Below the pieces are notes generated by a model. The model saw only the letters and a program-made list of their open reading frames with translations. It made no database searches and was not told the origin of the DNA. A program made the translations under genes and the position numbers. DNA of 64,000 nucleotides from Verrucomicrobiota bacterium (GTDB lineage: Bacteria; Verrucomicrobiota; Kiritimatiellia; CAJWTS01): positions 62,001 through 126,000 of the forward strand of contig JAQBYD010000001.1 of NCBI GenBank assembly GCA_027623315.1, given 5' to 3'. Of the stretch, positions 41,678 through 52,733 are shown piece by piece (positions within the stretch are counted from its first letter, which is position 1; each line of letters starts with the position of its first letter).

Positions 41678-42445
41678 TCAGCCGGCGTGACTGCCTGCGC
41701 CGGAGAGGATCTGCAACTGGTCGCGTAATTCAGCGGCGCGCTCGTATTGTTCGGCGGCGATGGCCTGCTGCAATTCTTTTTCGATTCGTTCCGCATCGCT
41801 GATCGGCCGGTTTTCTTCCAGTTCGTGAGCCATCTGATGCAGCGTCGAGAGCGACCGCTCGCGTTCGTAGTCGAAAGTCGGATTATCGACCGCGTCGAGC
41901 GTTTCGATCGTATCAATTGCCTCGCGGATGATGTCGAGTGCCTGATTTTGCCGATGGCCTTCGACCTCCATCATGGCGCTCGCAATCCGGTTGAACCGGA
42001 TGATGTAGGGCCGCCACTGCTCCAGGTAATCACGGTCTTCGTCCTGTTCGGCATAGCGATGTACGAAATCAAAGAGCCCGATATTGCGTCGCGTGTCACG
42101 CTCGGTGCGAGTCCAGTCCTGGATATGGAACAGGTGCAGGTAGCGGTAATAATAAAGCACGCCCTCACTGAAAAGCTCGGCGCACTCTTCGTTGATCAGC
42201 TTAAAGGAACCCTCCGCTCCCCGCGCGCGCGCTTCGCCGAGACGCTCGCGATGATAGTCGAGTGCGGATTCGCTGCCATTCGGGCGCAGGCCATCCGGTC
42301 GTCCGTCCATCTCGTATTGTTCGATCCCCATCGGCAGGCGAACCTGGAGCAACTGGCGACCGTCGTGGTCCTGTACGATGCGCACATTCTGGTCGGGGTC
42401 GTAAGGCCACGCGCTCAAGATTTTCTGAAGCTCACTACCACTCAT
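41678..42445 (-). CDS. UvrB/UvrC-motif (UVR) protein
   Basis: 255 residues from ATG 42445. The C-terminal 35 residues carry a UVR motif (IEKELQQAIAAEQYERAAEL then RDQLQIL), the helical pair by which UvrB and UvrC interact and which also occurs in McsA and ClpC. The N-terminal 200 residues are not a nuclease or helicase: they are helical and acidic (LINEECAELFSEGVLYYYRY, RRNIGLFDFVHRYAEQDEDR). The protein may regulate a protease or repair factor; the UVR motif is the only firm call. Confidence 0.8.
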   Translation of the reverse strand: MSGSELQKILSAWPYDPDQNVRIVQDHDGRQLLQVRLPMGIEQYEMDGRPDGLRPNGSESALDYHRERLGEARARGAEGSFKLINEECAELFSEGVLYYYRYLHLFHIQDWTRTERDTRRNIGLFDFVHRYAEQDEDRDYLEQWRPYIIRFNRIASAMMEVEGHRQNQALDIIREAIDTIETLDAVDNPTFDYERERSLSTLHQMAHELEENRPISDAERIEKELQQAIAAEQYERAAELRDQLQILSGAGSHAG

Positions 42446-42580
42446 GATTACGCAGCGTAGCATGGCGCGTCGGGAAACCCAAACGGATTATTTCTTCTGC
42501 CCTGGCGCGCGACGGAAAATTTCGTGTTGCATTCCGCCGCGAACGTAGATCATGATCCGGCATTCGGGCGGTGTCGTATT

Positions 42581-43543
42581 GTGGACAAGTTTTTCATCAC
42601 TGGTGGTCAGGGCTGCATCGGGGCGTGGATCGTGCGCCGCTTGCTCGACGAAGGAACGCCCTTCACGATTTTCGACCTCGCGCCGAACGACCAGATCCTG
42701 CAGCAACTCCTGAGTGCGGACGAGTCGGCGTCACTGCAACGCATTTTCGGAGACGTTAGCGTCACGCAGACGGTTGAACAGGCCGTGCAGGAATCCGGCG
42801 CGACAGCGATCATCCACCTCGCCGGACTTCAGATTCCAACCTGTCGCGCGAATCCGGTGCTCGGAGCGACGGTTAACGTACTCGGAACGCTGAACGTCTT
42901 CGAGGCGGCGCGCAAGAGCGAGGGGAGAATCCGGAGCGTGGCCTACGCGTCCAGTGCCGCGGTGATCGGACCACCCGAAGATTACGACGGCCCGATCGTC
43001 GACGACACCCCGCATCGGCCACGGACGCATTATGGCTATTTCAAGCTGACCAACGAGGGCAACGCCCGGATCTTCTGGCAGGATCACGGGGTTGCCAGCG
43101 CCGGGCTGCGCCCGTATGCGGTGTATGGCATCGGCAGGGAACTAGGCCTCTCCAGCGGGCCCAGTCTCGCGCTGCGCGCGACGGCGGCGGGACAGGATTA
43201 CACCATCTCGTTCAGCGGGCCCTGCGGATTTACCTATACACGCGACATCGCCGACCAATTCATCGGTTGTGCGCGCAAGGCAACCGCCGGGGCCAGCGCA
43301 CTCAATGTGGTCGGCCACTGCGGTACGGTCGAAGATTTCATCAGCGTTATCGAAGAGGTGGCACCCGACGCGCGCGGGAGCATCCGCTGCGAAGGCGGGC
43401 CGCTGCCCGTGGCTGCCGTGATCGACGAGACCGGCCTGCGCGAGCTGCTCGGGACCGTACCCCTGACACCCCTCGCCGATTCGATCCGCGACACCATCGA
43501 CCGATACAAAGATCTCTTTGACCGGGGTGTCCTACAGCCCTAA
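42581..43543 (+). CDS. NAD-dependent epimerase/dehydratase (extended SDR)
   Basis: 320 residues from GTG 42581; an in-frame extension upstream adds residues without similarity. Rossmann motif ITGGQGCIGAWIVRRLL, catalytic ASSAAVIG serine region and YGYFKLTNE (YxxxK). Extended-SDR enzymes act on nucleotide sugars or sugar acids; the C-terminal half (PYAVYGIGRELG, TYTRDIADQFIGCA) fits a sugar-nucleotide epimerase. It is 65 bases upstream of a D-lyxose isomerase gene on the same strand, suggesting a small sugar-conversion operon. Confidence 0.86.
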   Translation: MDKFFITGGQGCIGAWIVRRLLDEGTPFTIFDLAPNDQILQQLLSADESASLQRIFGDVSVTQTVEQAVQESGATAIIHLAGLQIPTCRANPVLGATVNVLGTLNVFEAARKSEGRIRSVAYASSAAVIGPPEDYDGPIVDDTPHRPRTHYGYFKLTNEGNARIFWQDHGVASAGLRPYAVYGIGRELGLSSGPSLALRATAAGQDYTISFSGPCGFTYTRDIADQFIGCARKATAGASALNVVGHCGTVEDFISVIEEVAPDARGSIRCEGGPLPVAAVIDETGLRELLGTVPLTPLADSIRDTIDRYKDLFDRGVLQP

Positions 43544-43608
43544 ACTTTCCGCGCCCGGCGCAGACGCGGGGCGCTGACGAGGACGATAGCCGCAAGGAGG
43601 TAACCGCA

Positions 43609-44301
43609 ATGAAACGCTCTGAAATCAACAATGAGATTCGTGAAACGATCGGGTTCCTGGAGACGCACCACTTCGCCCTGCCGCCCTTCGCCGCCTGGAC
43701 ACCCGACGACTGGCAGAGCGTGGGGCACGAAGCCGACGAGATTCGTTCACGTTCCCTGGGCTGGGACGTCACCGATTTCGGGTCGGGCCGCTTCCCGGAG
43801 ATAGGGCTGACGGTTTTTACCATCCGCAACGGCAAGGTGGATGATCCGGATAACGAAAAAATCTATGCCGAGAAGGTCCTGATCGTGAAAGAGAACCAGG
43901 TCACGCCGTTTCATTTCCACTTTTCGAAGACCGAGGACATTATCAATCGTGGCGGAGGAGATCTGACGATTGACCTCTACAACTCAGATGGTGAGGGTAA
44001 TTTCGTCGAGACGGAGGTGCGTGTGAACTGCGATGGCGTCACGCGCACCGTTCCCGCCGGCGGAACGGTCGTGTTGGGACTTGGTGAGAGCATCACGCTG
44101 GTGCCCGGCCTCTATCACGAGTTCAAAGGTGTGCCCGGCAGCGGAACGGTGCTGGTGGGGGAAGTGTCATCCGTGAACGACGACAACGTCGACAACCGCT
44201 TCCAGACTCCGCTGCCCCGCTACCCGGAAATCGAGGAAGACGAGCCCCCGCTCCGATTGCTGTGTAACGAGTATCCAGGGGCCCAACCGCCCGTGAGCTG
44301 A
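43609..44301 (+). CDS. D-lyxose/D-mannose isomerase (cupin fold)
   Basis: 230 residues, the family length. A very good AAGGAGGTAA ribosome site precedes the ATG. The metal-binding cupin site shows in TPFHFHFSKTEDIINRGGG (two His and a Glu) and a later His in VPGLYHEFKGVPGSG. D-lyxose isomerases of this family interconvert D-lyxose and D-xylulose and often D-mannose and D-fructose. It lies downstream of an SDR epimerase and may take part in handling sugars from plant or microbial polysaccharides. Confidence 0.88.
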   Translation: MKRSEINNEIRETIGFLETHHFALPPFAAWTPDDWQSVGHEADEIRSRSLGWDVTDFGSGRFPEIGLTVFTIRNGKVDDPDNEKIYAEKVLIVKENQVTPFHFHFSKTEDIINRGGGDLTIDLYNSDGEGNFVETEVRVNCDGVTRTVPAGGTVVLGLGESITLVPGLYHEFKGVPGSGTVLVGEVSSVNDDNVDNRFQTPLPRYPEIEEDEPPLRLLCNEYPGAQPPVS

Positions 44302-44437
44302 CCGATCAGTCGGATCCGCCCGATTTTGGGTCAGCCATGCCTGCCAAAGAATTTTCACTCGAACCCCAGCGTGTCGACCCTGTCAGCACGCCCTATTGGC
44401 GCATCCAGACGGCGCTACCGGTTCCCGATTCATTGTG

Positions 44438-44460
44438 GATTCGCGTGATTCGTGGGCACA
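44438..44460. repeat. Partial copy of the CACGAATCAC-family repeat
   Basis: GATTCGCGTGATTCGTGGGC and the next bases match one arm of the inverted repeat at 31013-31040. It lies just beyond the 3' end of the broken Gfo/Idh gene. Confidence 0.6.
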
Positions 44461-44486
44461 AAATCCGGGAGGTTTCAGACCGGCAG

Positions 44487-44849
44487 TTACCCGCCGTACT
44501 TCGGCCGCCAGGTCTTCACCGGCACGCGCGCGCGGTCGAGGACCTTGAGTACCTCGATCACGCTCTCCGGCGTCACGACCCGCTTGCCGCGCTCGCGCAG
44601 GACCGCGTAGACATTGTCGTAGAACGTCGTCTTATCACGCGACTCGACCTTCATGATCTTCTCGCGCCACGGGAGTCTATCCGCGTTTCCGTAGCGTCGT
44701 CCCTCGGGAGGGCGAGTATCCACGGGAAATTCCTTAACCTTCTTAGGGTCGAAGTAGCGAATCGTCGTCGTTCCGCCGTCGCAGGTCAGCGTGCCGCAAC
44801 TGCCGAGAATGAGCAGCATCGGGAGCGACGCGTTCGTTGCGGTAGGGAC
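44487..44849 (-). pseudogene. C-terminal remnant of a Gfo/Idh-type oxidoreductase
   Basis: On the minus strand the frame reads GPYRNERVAPMLLILGSCGT, LTCDGGTTTIRYFDPKKVKE, and FYDNVYAVLRERGKRVVTPE through SVIEVLKVLDRAR. This resembles the C-terminal end of Gfo/Idh/MocA enzymes (..YRNE..P.L...GS.GTL..DGG... and a final FYDNVYAVLR...VTPESV.EVLKVLDRAR). No N-terminal Rossmann half is found. At 44845-44876, exactly where similarity begins, an interspersed GCGGAT-type repeat starts. About 120 of 350 residues remain. An isolated ATG at 44819 could still give 110 residues, but a functional protein is unlikely. Confidence 0.75.
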
Positions 44850-44995
44850 CGCGGATGGCGCGGATATACGCGGATGCTTTCGAGGTGGTGCAGTGTGAAG
44901 CAGCGCGAGTTCTGCTCGCCCTGATTCACACGGCCGTATCTGGACTCAGCTTCGTCAGGTCGAATCCGCGCCCATCCGTGTCATCCGCGGTCTCT
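44845..44995. repeat. Inverted pair of GCGGATGNCGCGGAT repeats
   Basis: GACCGCGGATGGCGCGGATA and on (44845-44876) reappears inverted at 44963-44995 as ATCCGCGCCCATCCGTGTCA and on to CCGCGGTCTCT. Both arms share the units ACCGCGGATG and GCGCGGAT. The arms lie between the remnant oxidoreductase gene and the intact one at 45077. Confidence 0.65.
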
Positions 44996-45076
44996 TCTCT
45001 GCCGGGAGCGCGGGCGTTGCATCGTTGACAACCCACCCTCGAATCCGCGACCGTAAGCGAAAATGAGGAGCACTTA

Positions 45077-46138
45077 ATGCCTAAAGCAAAGAAACCTATC
45101 GGATTTGGAATCGTCGGACTCGGAAACATCGCGGACTTTCACGCCCAGGCCGCCCGGGCGTTGCGCGGCGGGCGTCTACATAGCTGCTTCAGCCGGTCGC
45201 AGAAGAAGGCGGACGCGTTCGGGAAGAAGTACCGTGCGCTCGGATACAGCGACTGGAATGCCTTTCTCGCCGATCCGGAGCTGGATGTCGTCACGATCTG
45301 CACCCCTTCCGGTGCGCATCTCGGGGCTGCATTGGCTGCCGCGAAGGCGAAGAAGCACGTGATCGTCGAGAAGCCGCTTGAGGTGACTCCCGCGAGATGC
45401 CGGCGCATCATCCAGGCCTGCAAACGCAACCGCGTCAAGCTGGTCACGATCTTCCCTTCGCGTTTCAAGGACGTGAACCTGGCGATGAAGGATGCAATCG
45501 GTTCGAAGCGTCTCGGAAAACTCGTCAACGGCAGTGCCTGCGTGAAGTGGTTTCGCGATCAGAAATATTACGACTCCGGTGCCTGGCGCGGAACGTGGGC
45601 GCTCGACGGCGGCGGCTGCCTGATGAACCAGTCGATCCACAACGTCGACCTCCTGCTCTGGCTCATGGGTGACGTGACGGAGGTCATGGCGTACGCAGAC
45701 CGGCCCTCACGCAAGCGGATCGAAGTCGAGACCAACCTCGTCGCCGCCCTCAAATTCGCCAACGGCGCGCTGGGCACGATCGAGGCCTCCACGGAGATCT
45801 TTCCCGGCTATCCCAAGGAGATCGAGATCTCCGGCACGCGTGGCACGATCGCGGCCGTCGAAGAGGATCTCGTCAATTGGGACTTTGAGAAGCCACTGGC
45901 GAACGACAAGGCGATCCGGAAGAAGTTCGCGGTCAAGGTCGGTGGCAGCGGCGGGGCCTCAGATCCACTCGCGATCAGCTTCGAAGGTCACCGGCGCCAG
46001 TTCCAGGAACTCGTCGACGTGATCCGGCGAAAGAAGCGGAATCTGACTTGTGATGGTCAGGAGGGCATTCGCAGCGTGAAGCTGATCGACGCGATCTACC
46101 AGAGCGTACGCACGGGAAAAGCTGTGAAAGTGCGCTGA
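45077..46138 (+). CDS. Gfo/Idh/MocA-family oxidoreductase, intact
   Basis: 353 residues. Rossmann motif IGFGIVGLGNIADFHAQA, catalytic VIVEKPLEVTP with the EKP lysine, and the C-terminal domain with GTWALDGGGCLMNQSIHNVD, where the GGG..D.G.H.(I/V)D pattern supplies the substrate-binding His. It oxidises or reduces a sugar, inositol or N-acetyl sugar, substrate unknown. ATG is preceded by GAGGAG. It follows the repeat-invaded remnant of a related gene, which runs in the opposite direction. Confidence 0.9.
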   Translation: MPKAKKPIGFGIVGLGNIADFHAQAARALRGGRLHSCFSRSQKKADAFGKKYRALGYSDWNAFLADPELDVVTICTPSGAHLGAALAAAKAKKHVIVEKPLEVTPARCRRIIQACKRNRVKLVTIFPSRFKDVNLAMKDAIGSKRLGKLVNGSACVKWFRDQKYYDSGAWRGTWALDGGGCLMNQSIHNVDLLLWLMGDVTEVMAYADRPSRKRIEVETNLVAALKFANGALGTIEASTEIFPGYPKEIEISGTRGTIAAVEEDLVNWDFEKPLANDKAIRKKFAVKVGGSGGASDPLAISFEGHRRQFQELVDVIRRKKRNLTCDGQEGIRSVKLIDAIYQSVRTGKAVKVR

Positions 46139-46187
46139 AAAAAGGAACGCACCCCACCGATCATCATCCCAGCGGAAACCCACCGTG

Positions 46188-46208
46188 GCACGACCTTCCA
46201 GGTCGTGC
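46188..46208. terminator. Hairpin between Gfo/Idh gene and toxin-antitoxin operon
   Basis: GCACGACCT (46188-46196) pairs perfectly with AGGTCGTGC (46200-46208) around a three-base loop. No T-run follows, so it may be a rho-dependent end or a repeat relic. Confidence 0.5.
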
Positions 46209-46220
46209 TCTGCTGAGCCA

Positions 46221-46250
46221 TTGACAGGCGCGCAGAACATGTGCTAAATT
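46221..46250 (+). promoter_or_regulatory. Promoter of the toxin-antitoxin operon
   Basis: TTGACA (46221-46226) and TAAATT (46245-46250) are separated by 18 bases, 36 bases upstream of the antitoxin ATG, with an AGGAGA ribosome site between. Autorepression by the antitoxin is usual for this family; no operator was identified. Confidence 0.65.
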
Positions 46251-46285
46251 AGGACTGAATTTGAACCCATATTAGGAGACGCGAA

Positions 46286-46570
46286 ATGAAGTTGAGCCAG
46301 ATTGTAATCCCGGTCAGCGAGGCGAAGAATAACACGGCGAAGATGATCGACGACGTCGTGAAAAAGCGGAGACCTGCGGTCATAACGCAGAATGGTCGGG
46401 CTCGGGTCATCGTCCAGGATCTCCGCAGTTACGAGGAGATGCAGGAGAGCCTCGCTATGCTGAAAATCGCCGCGCTGGGTCGAATTGACGTCCGGGACGG
46501 TAAGATCAAGCCTCTTCGGAAGGCGTTCGCCGATGTGCGCAAGCAGATTCGCGAGCGCCAATCCGAATGA
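46286..46570 (+). CDS. Antitoxin of Phd/YefM type
   Basis: 94 residues. The N-terminal half fits the Phd/YefM DNA-binding fold: IVIPVSEAKNNTAKMIDDVV, RRPAVITQNGRARVIVQDLR, then SYEEMQESLAMLK. Such antitoxins repress their own promoter with the N-terminus and wrap the toxin with the C-terminus. The C-terminal part (GRIDVRDGKIKPLRKAFADV) would bind the toxin. Its stop overlaps the toxin ATG by four bases (46567-46570). A strong promoter and an AGGAGA site precede the gene. Confidence 0.92.
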   Translation: MKLSQIVIPVSEAKNNTAKMIDDVVKKRRPAVITQNGRARVIVQDLRSYEEMQESLAMLKIAALGRIDVRDGKIKPLRKAFADVRKQIRERQSE

Positions 46571-46890
46571 CGCACCGCGTCTACGTCACAGATGAGGCTG
46601 GAAAAGACCTGCTGGACATCTGGGAGTACGTCATGCTGCACGATGTGCCGGGCCGGGCAGATCAGCTTCTCGACCGGCTTGAGCAGACATGTCGCAAGCT
46701 CGTCCACTCGCCGGAGAAGGGACACCAGCCTCCCGAGCTGGCGCGAATCGGCGTAGATCTTTATCGCGAAGTGCACTACAAGCCGTATCGCATCATCTAC
46801 GAAGTCAGCGGCCGTGATGTTTTCGTGCACGCGGTTCTGGACGGACGCCGCGACCTGCAATCGGTCCTTGAGAGACGTCTATTGCGTTAA
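46567..46890 (+). CDS. Toxin of ParE/RelE type
   Basis: 107 residues with the ParE/RelE fold order: HRVYVTDEAGKDLLDIWEYV, then PGRADQLLDRLEQTCRKLVH, GHQPPELARIGVDLYREVHY, KPYRIIYEVSGRDVFVHAVL and a final DGRRDLQSVLERRL. The closing YRIIYEV..V.VHAVLDGRRD is typical. Either gyrase poisoning (ParE) or mRNA cleavage (RelE) is possible; the C-terminus favours ParE. It is coupled to the antitoxin by an ATGA overlap, and a hairpin follows 48 bases later. Confidence 0.92.
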   Translation: MTHRVYVTDEAGKDLLDIWEYVMLHDVPGRADQLLDRLEQTCRKLVHSPEKGHQPPELARIGVDLYREVHYKPYRIIYEVSGRDVFVHAVLDGRRDLQSVLERRLLR

Positions 46891-46937
46891 CCTCCTAACG
46901 AATGCAGACAGAGATAGAGCCGCGGATTACTGAGGAA

Positions 46938-46956
46938 GGCGGGTTTTCGACCCGCC
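46938..46956. terminator. Hairpin after the toxin gene
   Basis: GGCGGGT (46938-46944) pairs with ACCCGCC (46950-46956) around TTTCG. No T-run follows, so the call rests on position and the stem. Confidence 0.5.
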
Positions 46957-47065
46957 CAAGCAAGACGCCGCTTTGTGAATAGGGGATACGGTGCGCTGCT
47001 ATTGCGTGTTTCATGCCGCAACCGGATTGTGGTATGATCTGCTGCACGGTTGCGAGGAGTAGACA

Positions 47066-47317
47066 ATGCCGATATACGAATACCAGGCAAAGGATGAGGA
47101 CAAGAGCTGCAAACACTGCGTCGACGGCTTTGAGCTGATGCGGAAGATGTCGGATGCGCCGCTCGAAGCCTGCCCGGAATGCGCGGCGCCCGTGACCAAG
47201 CTCATCTCCGCTCCCGCCGTGGGTCGCTCTGAGAGCGGGCTGGACGACCGGGCCAAGAGCGCCGGCTTCCACAAGCTCGAACGTCGGGACAAGGGAACGT
47301 ACGAAAAGAAGTATTAG
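47066..47317 (+). CDS. Second FmdB-family zinc-ribbon protein
   Basis: 83 residues. MPIYEYQAKDEDKSCKHCVD is the FmdB start with an insertion before the first CxxC, and ACPECAAPVTKLISAPAVG supplies the second pair. It lacks the Ser/Lys tail of the copy at 39991. An AGGAG site lies before the ATG. It is followed by an 11-bp hairpin and then tRNA-Ser. Confidence 0.88.
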   Translation: MPIYEYQAKDEDKSCKHCVDGFELMRKMSDAPLEACPECAAPVTKLISAPAVGRSESGLDDRAKSAGFHKLERRDKGTYEKKY

Positions 47318-47323
47318 CGAAAA

Positions 47324-47360
47324 GCGGGACCGGGGTGCCGCAAGGGTCACCCGGTCCCGC
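47324..47360 (+). terminator. Terminator hairpin after the second fmdB
   Basis: GCGGGACCGGG (47324-47334) pairs perfectly with CCCGGTCCCGC (47350-47360), followed by TGTTGCGTTG, seven bases after the stop codon. The stem is strong but the T-stretch is poor. Confidence 0.7.
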
Positions 47361-47517
47361 TGTTGCGTTGTCCGCATACGGGCCCGTAAGTGCCGCCCAT
47401 CCCTCGAAAGCAGAGCTTCAGGGGCCCGGAAGGTCCAGCCGTGAGAAATCGCGGGGCTTCGGTCTCTGTTGGGTTGTCGAACCCGAGGTCCGTAGTCTAC
47501 AGTCCTCATTCCTTTCC

Positions 47518-47605
<88 letters not shown>

Positions 47606-47610
47606 TACCA

Positions 47611-48555
47611 ATTCGTGACGATAGGGATCGCTGGCGGTTCTTGGATGGGCTGAGCGAGCGGGTAGAGACGTACGGCGTCGTGCTGCACCAGTACGTTCTA
47701 ATGCAGAACCACTTCCACCTGGTGGTCGAGACTCCGCTCGGCAACTGCTCTGCCTTCATGCAGTCGCTCCTGACCGCCTATACGGTGTACTTCAACCTTC
47801 GCCACAAGCGCCACGGCCACCTATTCGACGGTCGCTACAAAGCTAGACTTGTAGATGGAGACTCCTGTCTGCTCTCCCTCTCTCGCTATGTCCATCTGAA
47901 TCCTGCGAGGGTCGCGCAATGGTGCGACGCCCCCACGGCTGATCAGCGCCGGTATGTGCGTTCCTATCCGTGGAGCAGCTATGCGCAGTACATCGGAAGG
48001 CGCAAACACGTAGAATTCGTTACATACGGTCCGACACTGGCGCTGATAGGGAAACGGGACGTGGCTCGCAGATATCGCACCTTCGTGGAGGCCGGGTTGG
48101 GGGAGGTCGACGAGGCGTTCATATCCGAGCTGAAGGTCTCTCCCCTCGGCATCGGGGACATTGCATTCCATGACTGGGTTCATGAACAGTACATTGCGCT
48201 GCTGAGCAAGGCACGTCGGCCCGAGGATGTAGCCTTCAGGCAGCCCGAGGCGCTGCTGGGGGCGGCAGAGGTGCTGGGCGTGTTGTCCGCCGTACTGGGG
48301 TGTGGCCATGACGCCTTTAGCGTGCGCCAGCGCGGCACAGCAGTACGAGCGTTTGCCGCCCAGTTCCTGCGCCGGTATGCAGGGCTGGAGCAGCGTGCCA
48401 TCGCGGATGTGGTTGGGTTGCGCACGGGTGCCGCGATCAGTTATCAACTGAAACGCTACGGGGAACTGGTTGCTTCAGATCGTCAGTTGCGCCGGAAGGC
48501 GGAACGCTGTAAAGCAGAGCTGGATGGATTGGTGTCGCGTGTCAGGCCGGTATAA
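47611..48555 (+). pseudogene. REP-associated tyrosine (Y1) transposase, 5'-truncated next to tRNA-Ser
   Basis: The frame opens with IRDDRDRWRFLDGLSERVET and has the HUH nuclease motif NHFHLVVETP, the tyrosine helix LTAYTVYFNLRHKRHGHLFD, and the RYVHLNPARVAQW segment of REP-associated transposases. The C-terminus (AAQFLRRYAGLEQRAIADVV then GLRTGAAISYQLKRYGEL) looks like a DnaA-C-type helix-turn-helix, seen in some long family members. The usual first 20-25 residues (a RxxRIxxxGAxYHVxxRGN-type start) are absent: the sequence begins directly after the tRNA-Ser 3' end. No ATG precedes the HUH motif except one inside it (47701); a TTG at 47641 is possible. Probably inactive, or expressed as a fragment. 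Confidence 0.82.
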
Positions 48556-48593
48556 ATGATGTCGCGCACAGCACGCTATTTACTATTCTAAGG

Positions 48594-48667
48594 GCTGACC
48601 CCCATGGCCTGGACCCCCATGGCCTGGCCTCCCATGGCCTCTTCCTGGTACTCTGACCCCCATGGCC
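48594..48667. repeat. Degenerate tandem repeat around CCCCATGGCCTGG
   Basis: Four CCATGGCC-containing copies, two of them GACCCCCATGGCCTG in direct succession, lie between the transposase remnant and lacZ. The spacing of about 15 bases is irregular after the second copy. Confidence 0.8.
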
Positions 48668-48705
48668 GGAAACAGCATTGACTCACACGAGCTGCCTTAC
48701 TGTAG

Positions 48706-51861
<3,156 letters not shown>

Positions 51862-51880
51862 AAATTTGACGGCATCAGCT

Positions 51881-52702
51881 TCACTTTGCCAGAAAACCTC
51901 CATCCACGGGCAGTACGTGCCCGGTGACCATGCTCGATGCGTCGCCGGCAAGAAAGACGCAGGCACCCACCATGTCCTGTGGTTCCGCCAGGCGCCCGAG
52001 CGGAATGCGGGCGATCATGGCGGTTTCCAATTCTCCGGGTGCCCCATGTTTCGGGTTCTTAAATAGGGCTTCCAGAGGTGCCGTGCGCGTTTGGCAGGGC
52101 GCGATGCCGTTCACGCGAATACCGTGTGACGCCCATTCCACCGCCGTTTCGCGGATGAGAGCGTTCAATCCGCCTTTGGCCATGGCGTACGCCCCGGTGC
52201 CCCGGCCCATCGCGGCGAAACCCGCGATGCTGCTGAATTGAATCACGCTGCCGCCGCTGCCCTGAGGAATCATGACCTGTGCCGCCGCCCGGGAGATCCG
52301 AAACGCGCCGCCCAGGCACACATCAAGTGTGCGCTGAAATACGGCGTCCGGCATTTCCGCCACGGGCATCAGCACCGAGGCGAACGCCAGGTTGACCACC
52401 ACATCCACGCGCCCGAACGCCGCGTCCGCATCCTTGAAAACCTGTACGACCGAATCGGCCATGCGGACATCGCAACCGACGCCCACGGCTTGCCTGGGCG
52501 GCGTCGACAGGCTTGCCGCCAGTTCGCGCGCGGCGGGCGCCTCCAGATCGGCCAGCACCAGGCTCGCGCCGTGCTCCGACAGCCCGGCCGCCACCGTTCC
52601 CCCAATGCCACCACACGCGCCAAACACCACGGCAACTTTGCCCGAAAGATCGAATGGGTTTGGTGATGTTCCGCCAGGCGATTGTCTTGTGGTTTCGGAC
52701 AT
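51881..52702 (-). CDS. Short-chain dehydrogenase/reductase
   Basis: 273 residues from ATG 52702. Classical SDR: cofactor motif VVFGACGGIGGTVAAGL, acidic residue LADLEA that favours NAD, catalytic Ser in IQFSSIAGF, YAMAKGG (YxxxK), and RVNGIAPCQTRT and the C-terminal GHVLPVDGG. Such enzymes oxidise sugars, sugar acids or alcohols. It is 31 bases downstream of the PQQ-propeller gene and ends the leftward carbohydrate series. The long open upstream extension lies over the PQQ gene and is not coding. Confidence 0.9.
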   Translation of the reverse strand: MSETTRQSPGGTSPNPFDLSGKVAVVFGACGGIGGTVAAGLSEHGASLVLADLEAPAARELAASLSTPPRQAVGVGCDVRMADSVVQVFKDADAAFGRVDVVVNLAFASVLMPVAEMPDAVFQRTLDVCLGGAFRISRAAAQVMIPQGSGGSVIQFSSIAGFAAMGRGTGAYAMAKGGLNALIRETAVEWASHGIRVNGIAPCQTRTAPLEALFKNPKHGAPGELETAMIARIPLGRLAEPQDMVGACVFLAGDASSMVTGHVLPVDGGFLAK

Positions 52703-52733
52703 CGGGTGGAGGATGCGTGCGCGAGGGCTGTGC

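Noticed and set aside
47611-48555. Complete insertion sequence
   Set aside because: No terminal hairpins or flanking repeats specific to the transposase were found, and its 5' end is missing.
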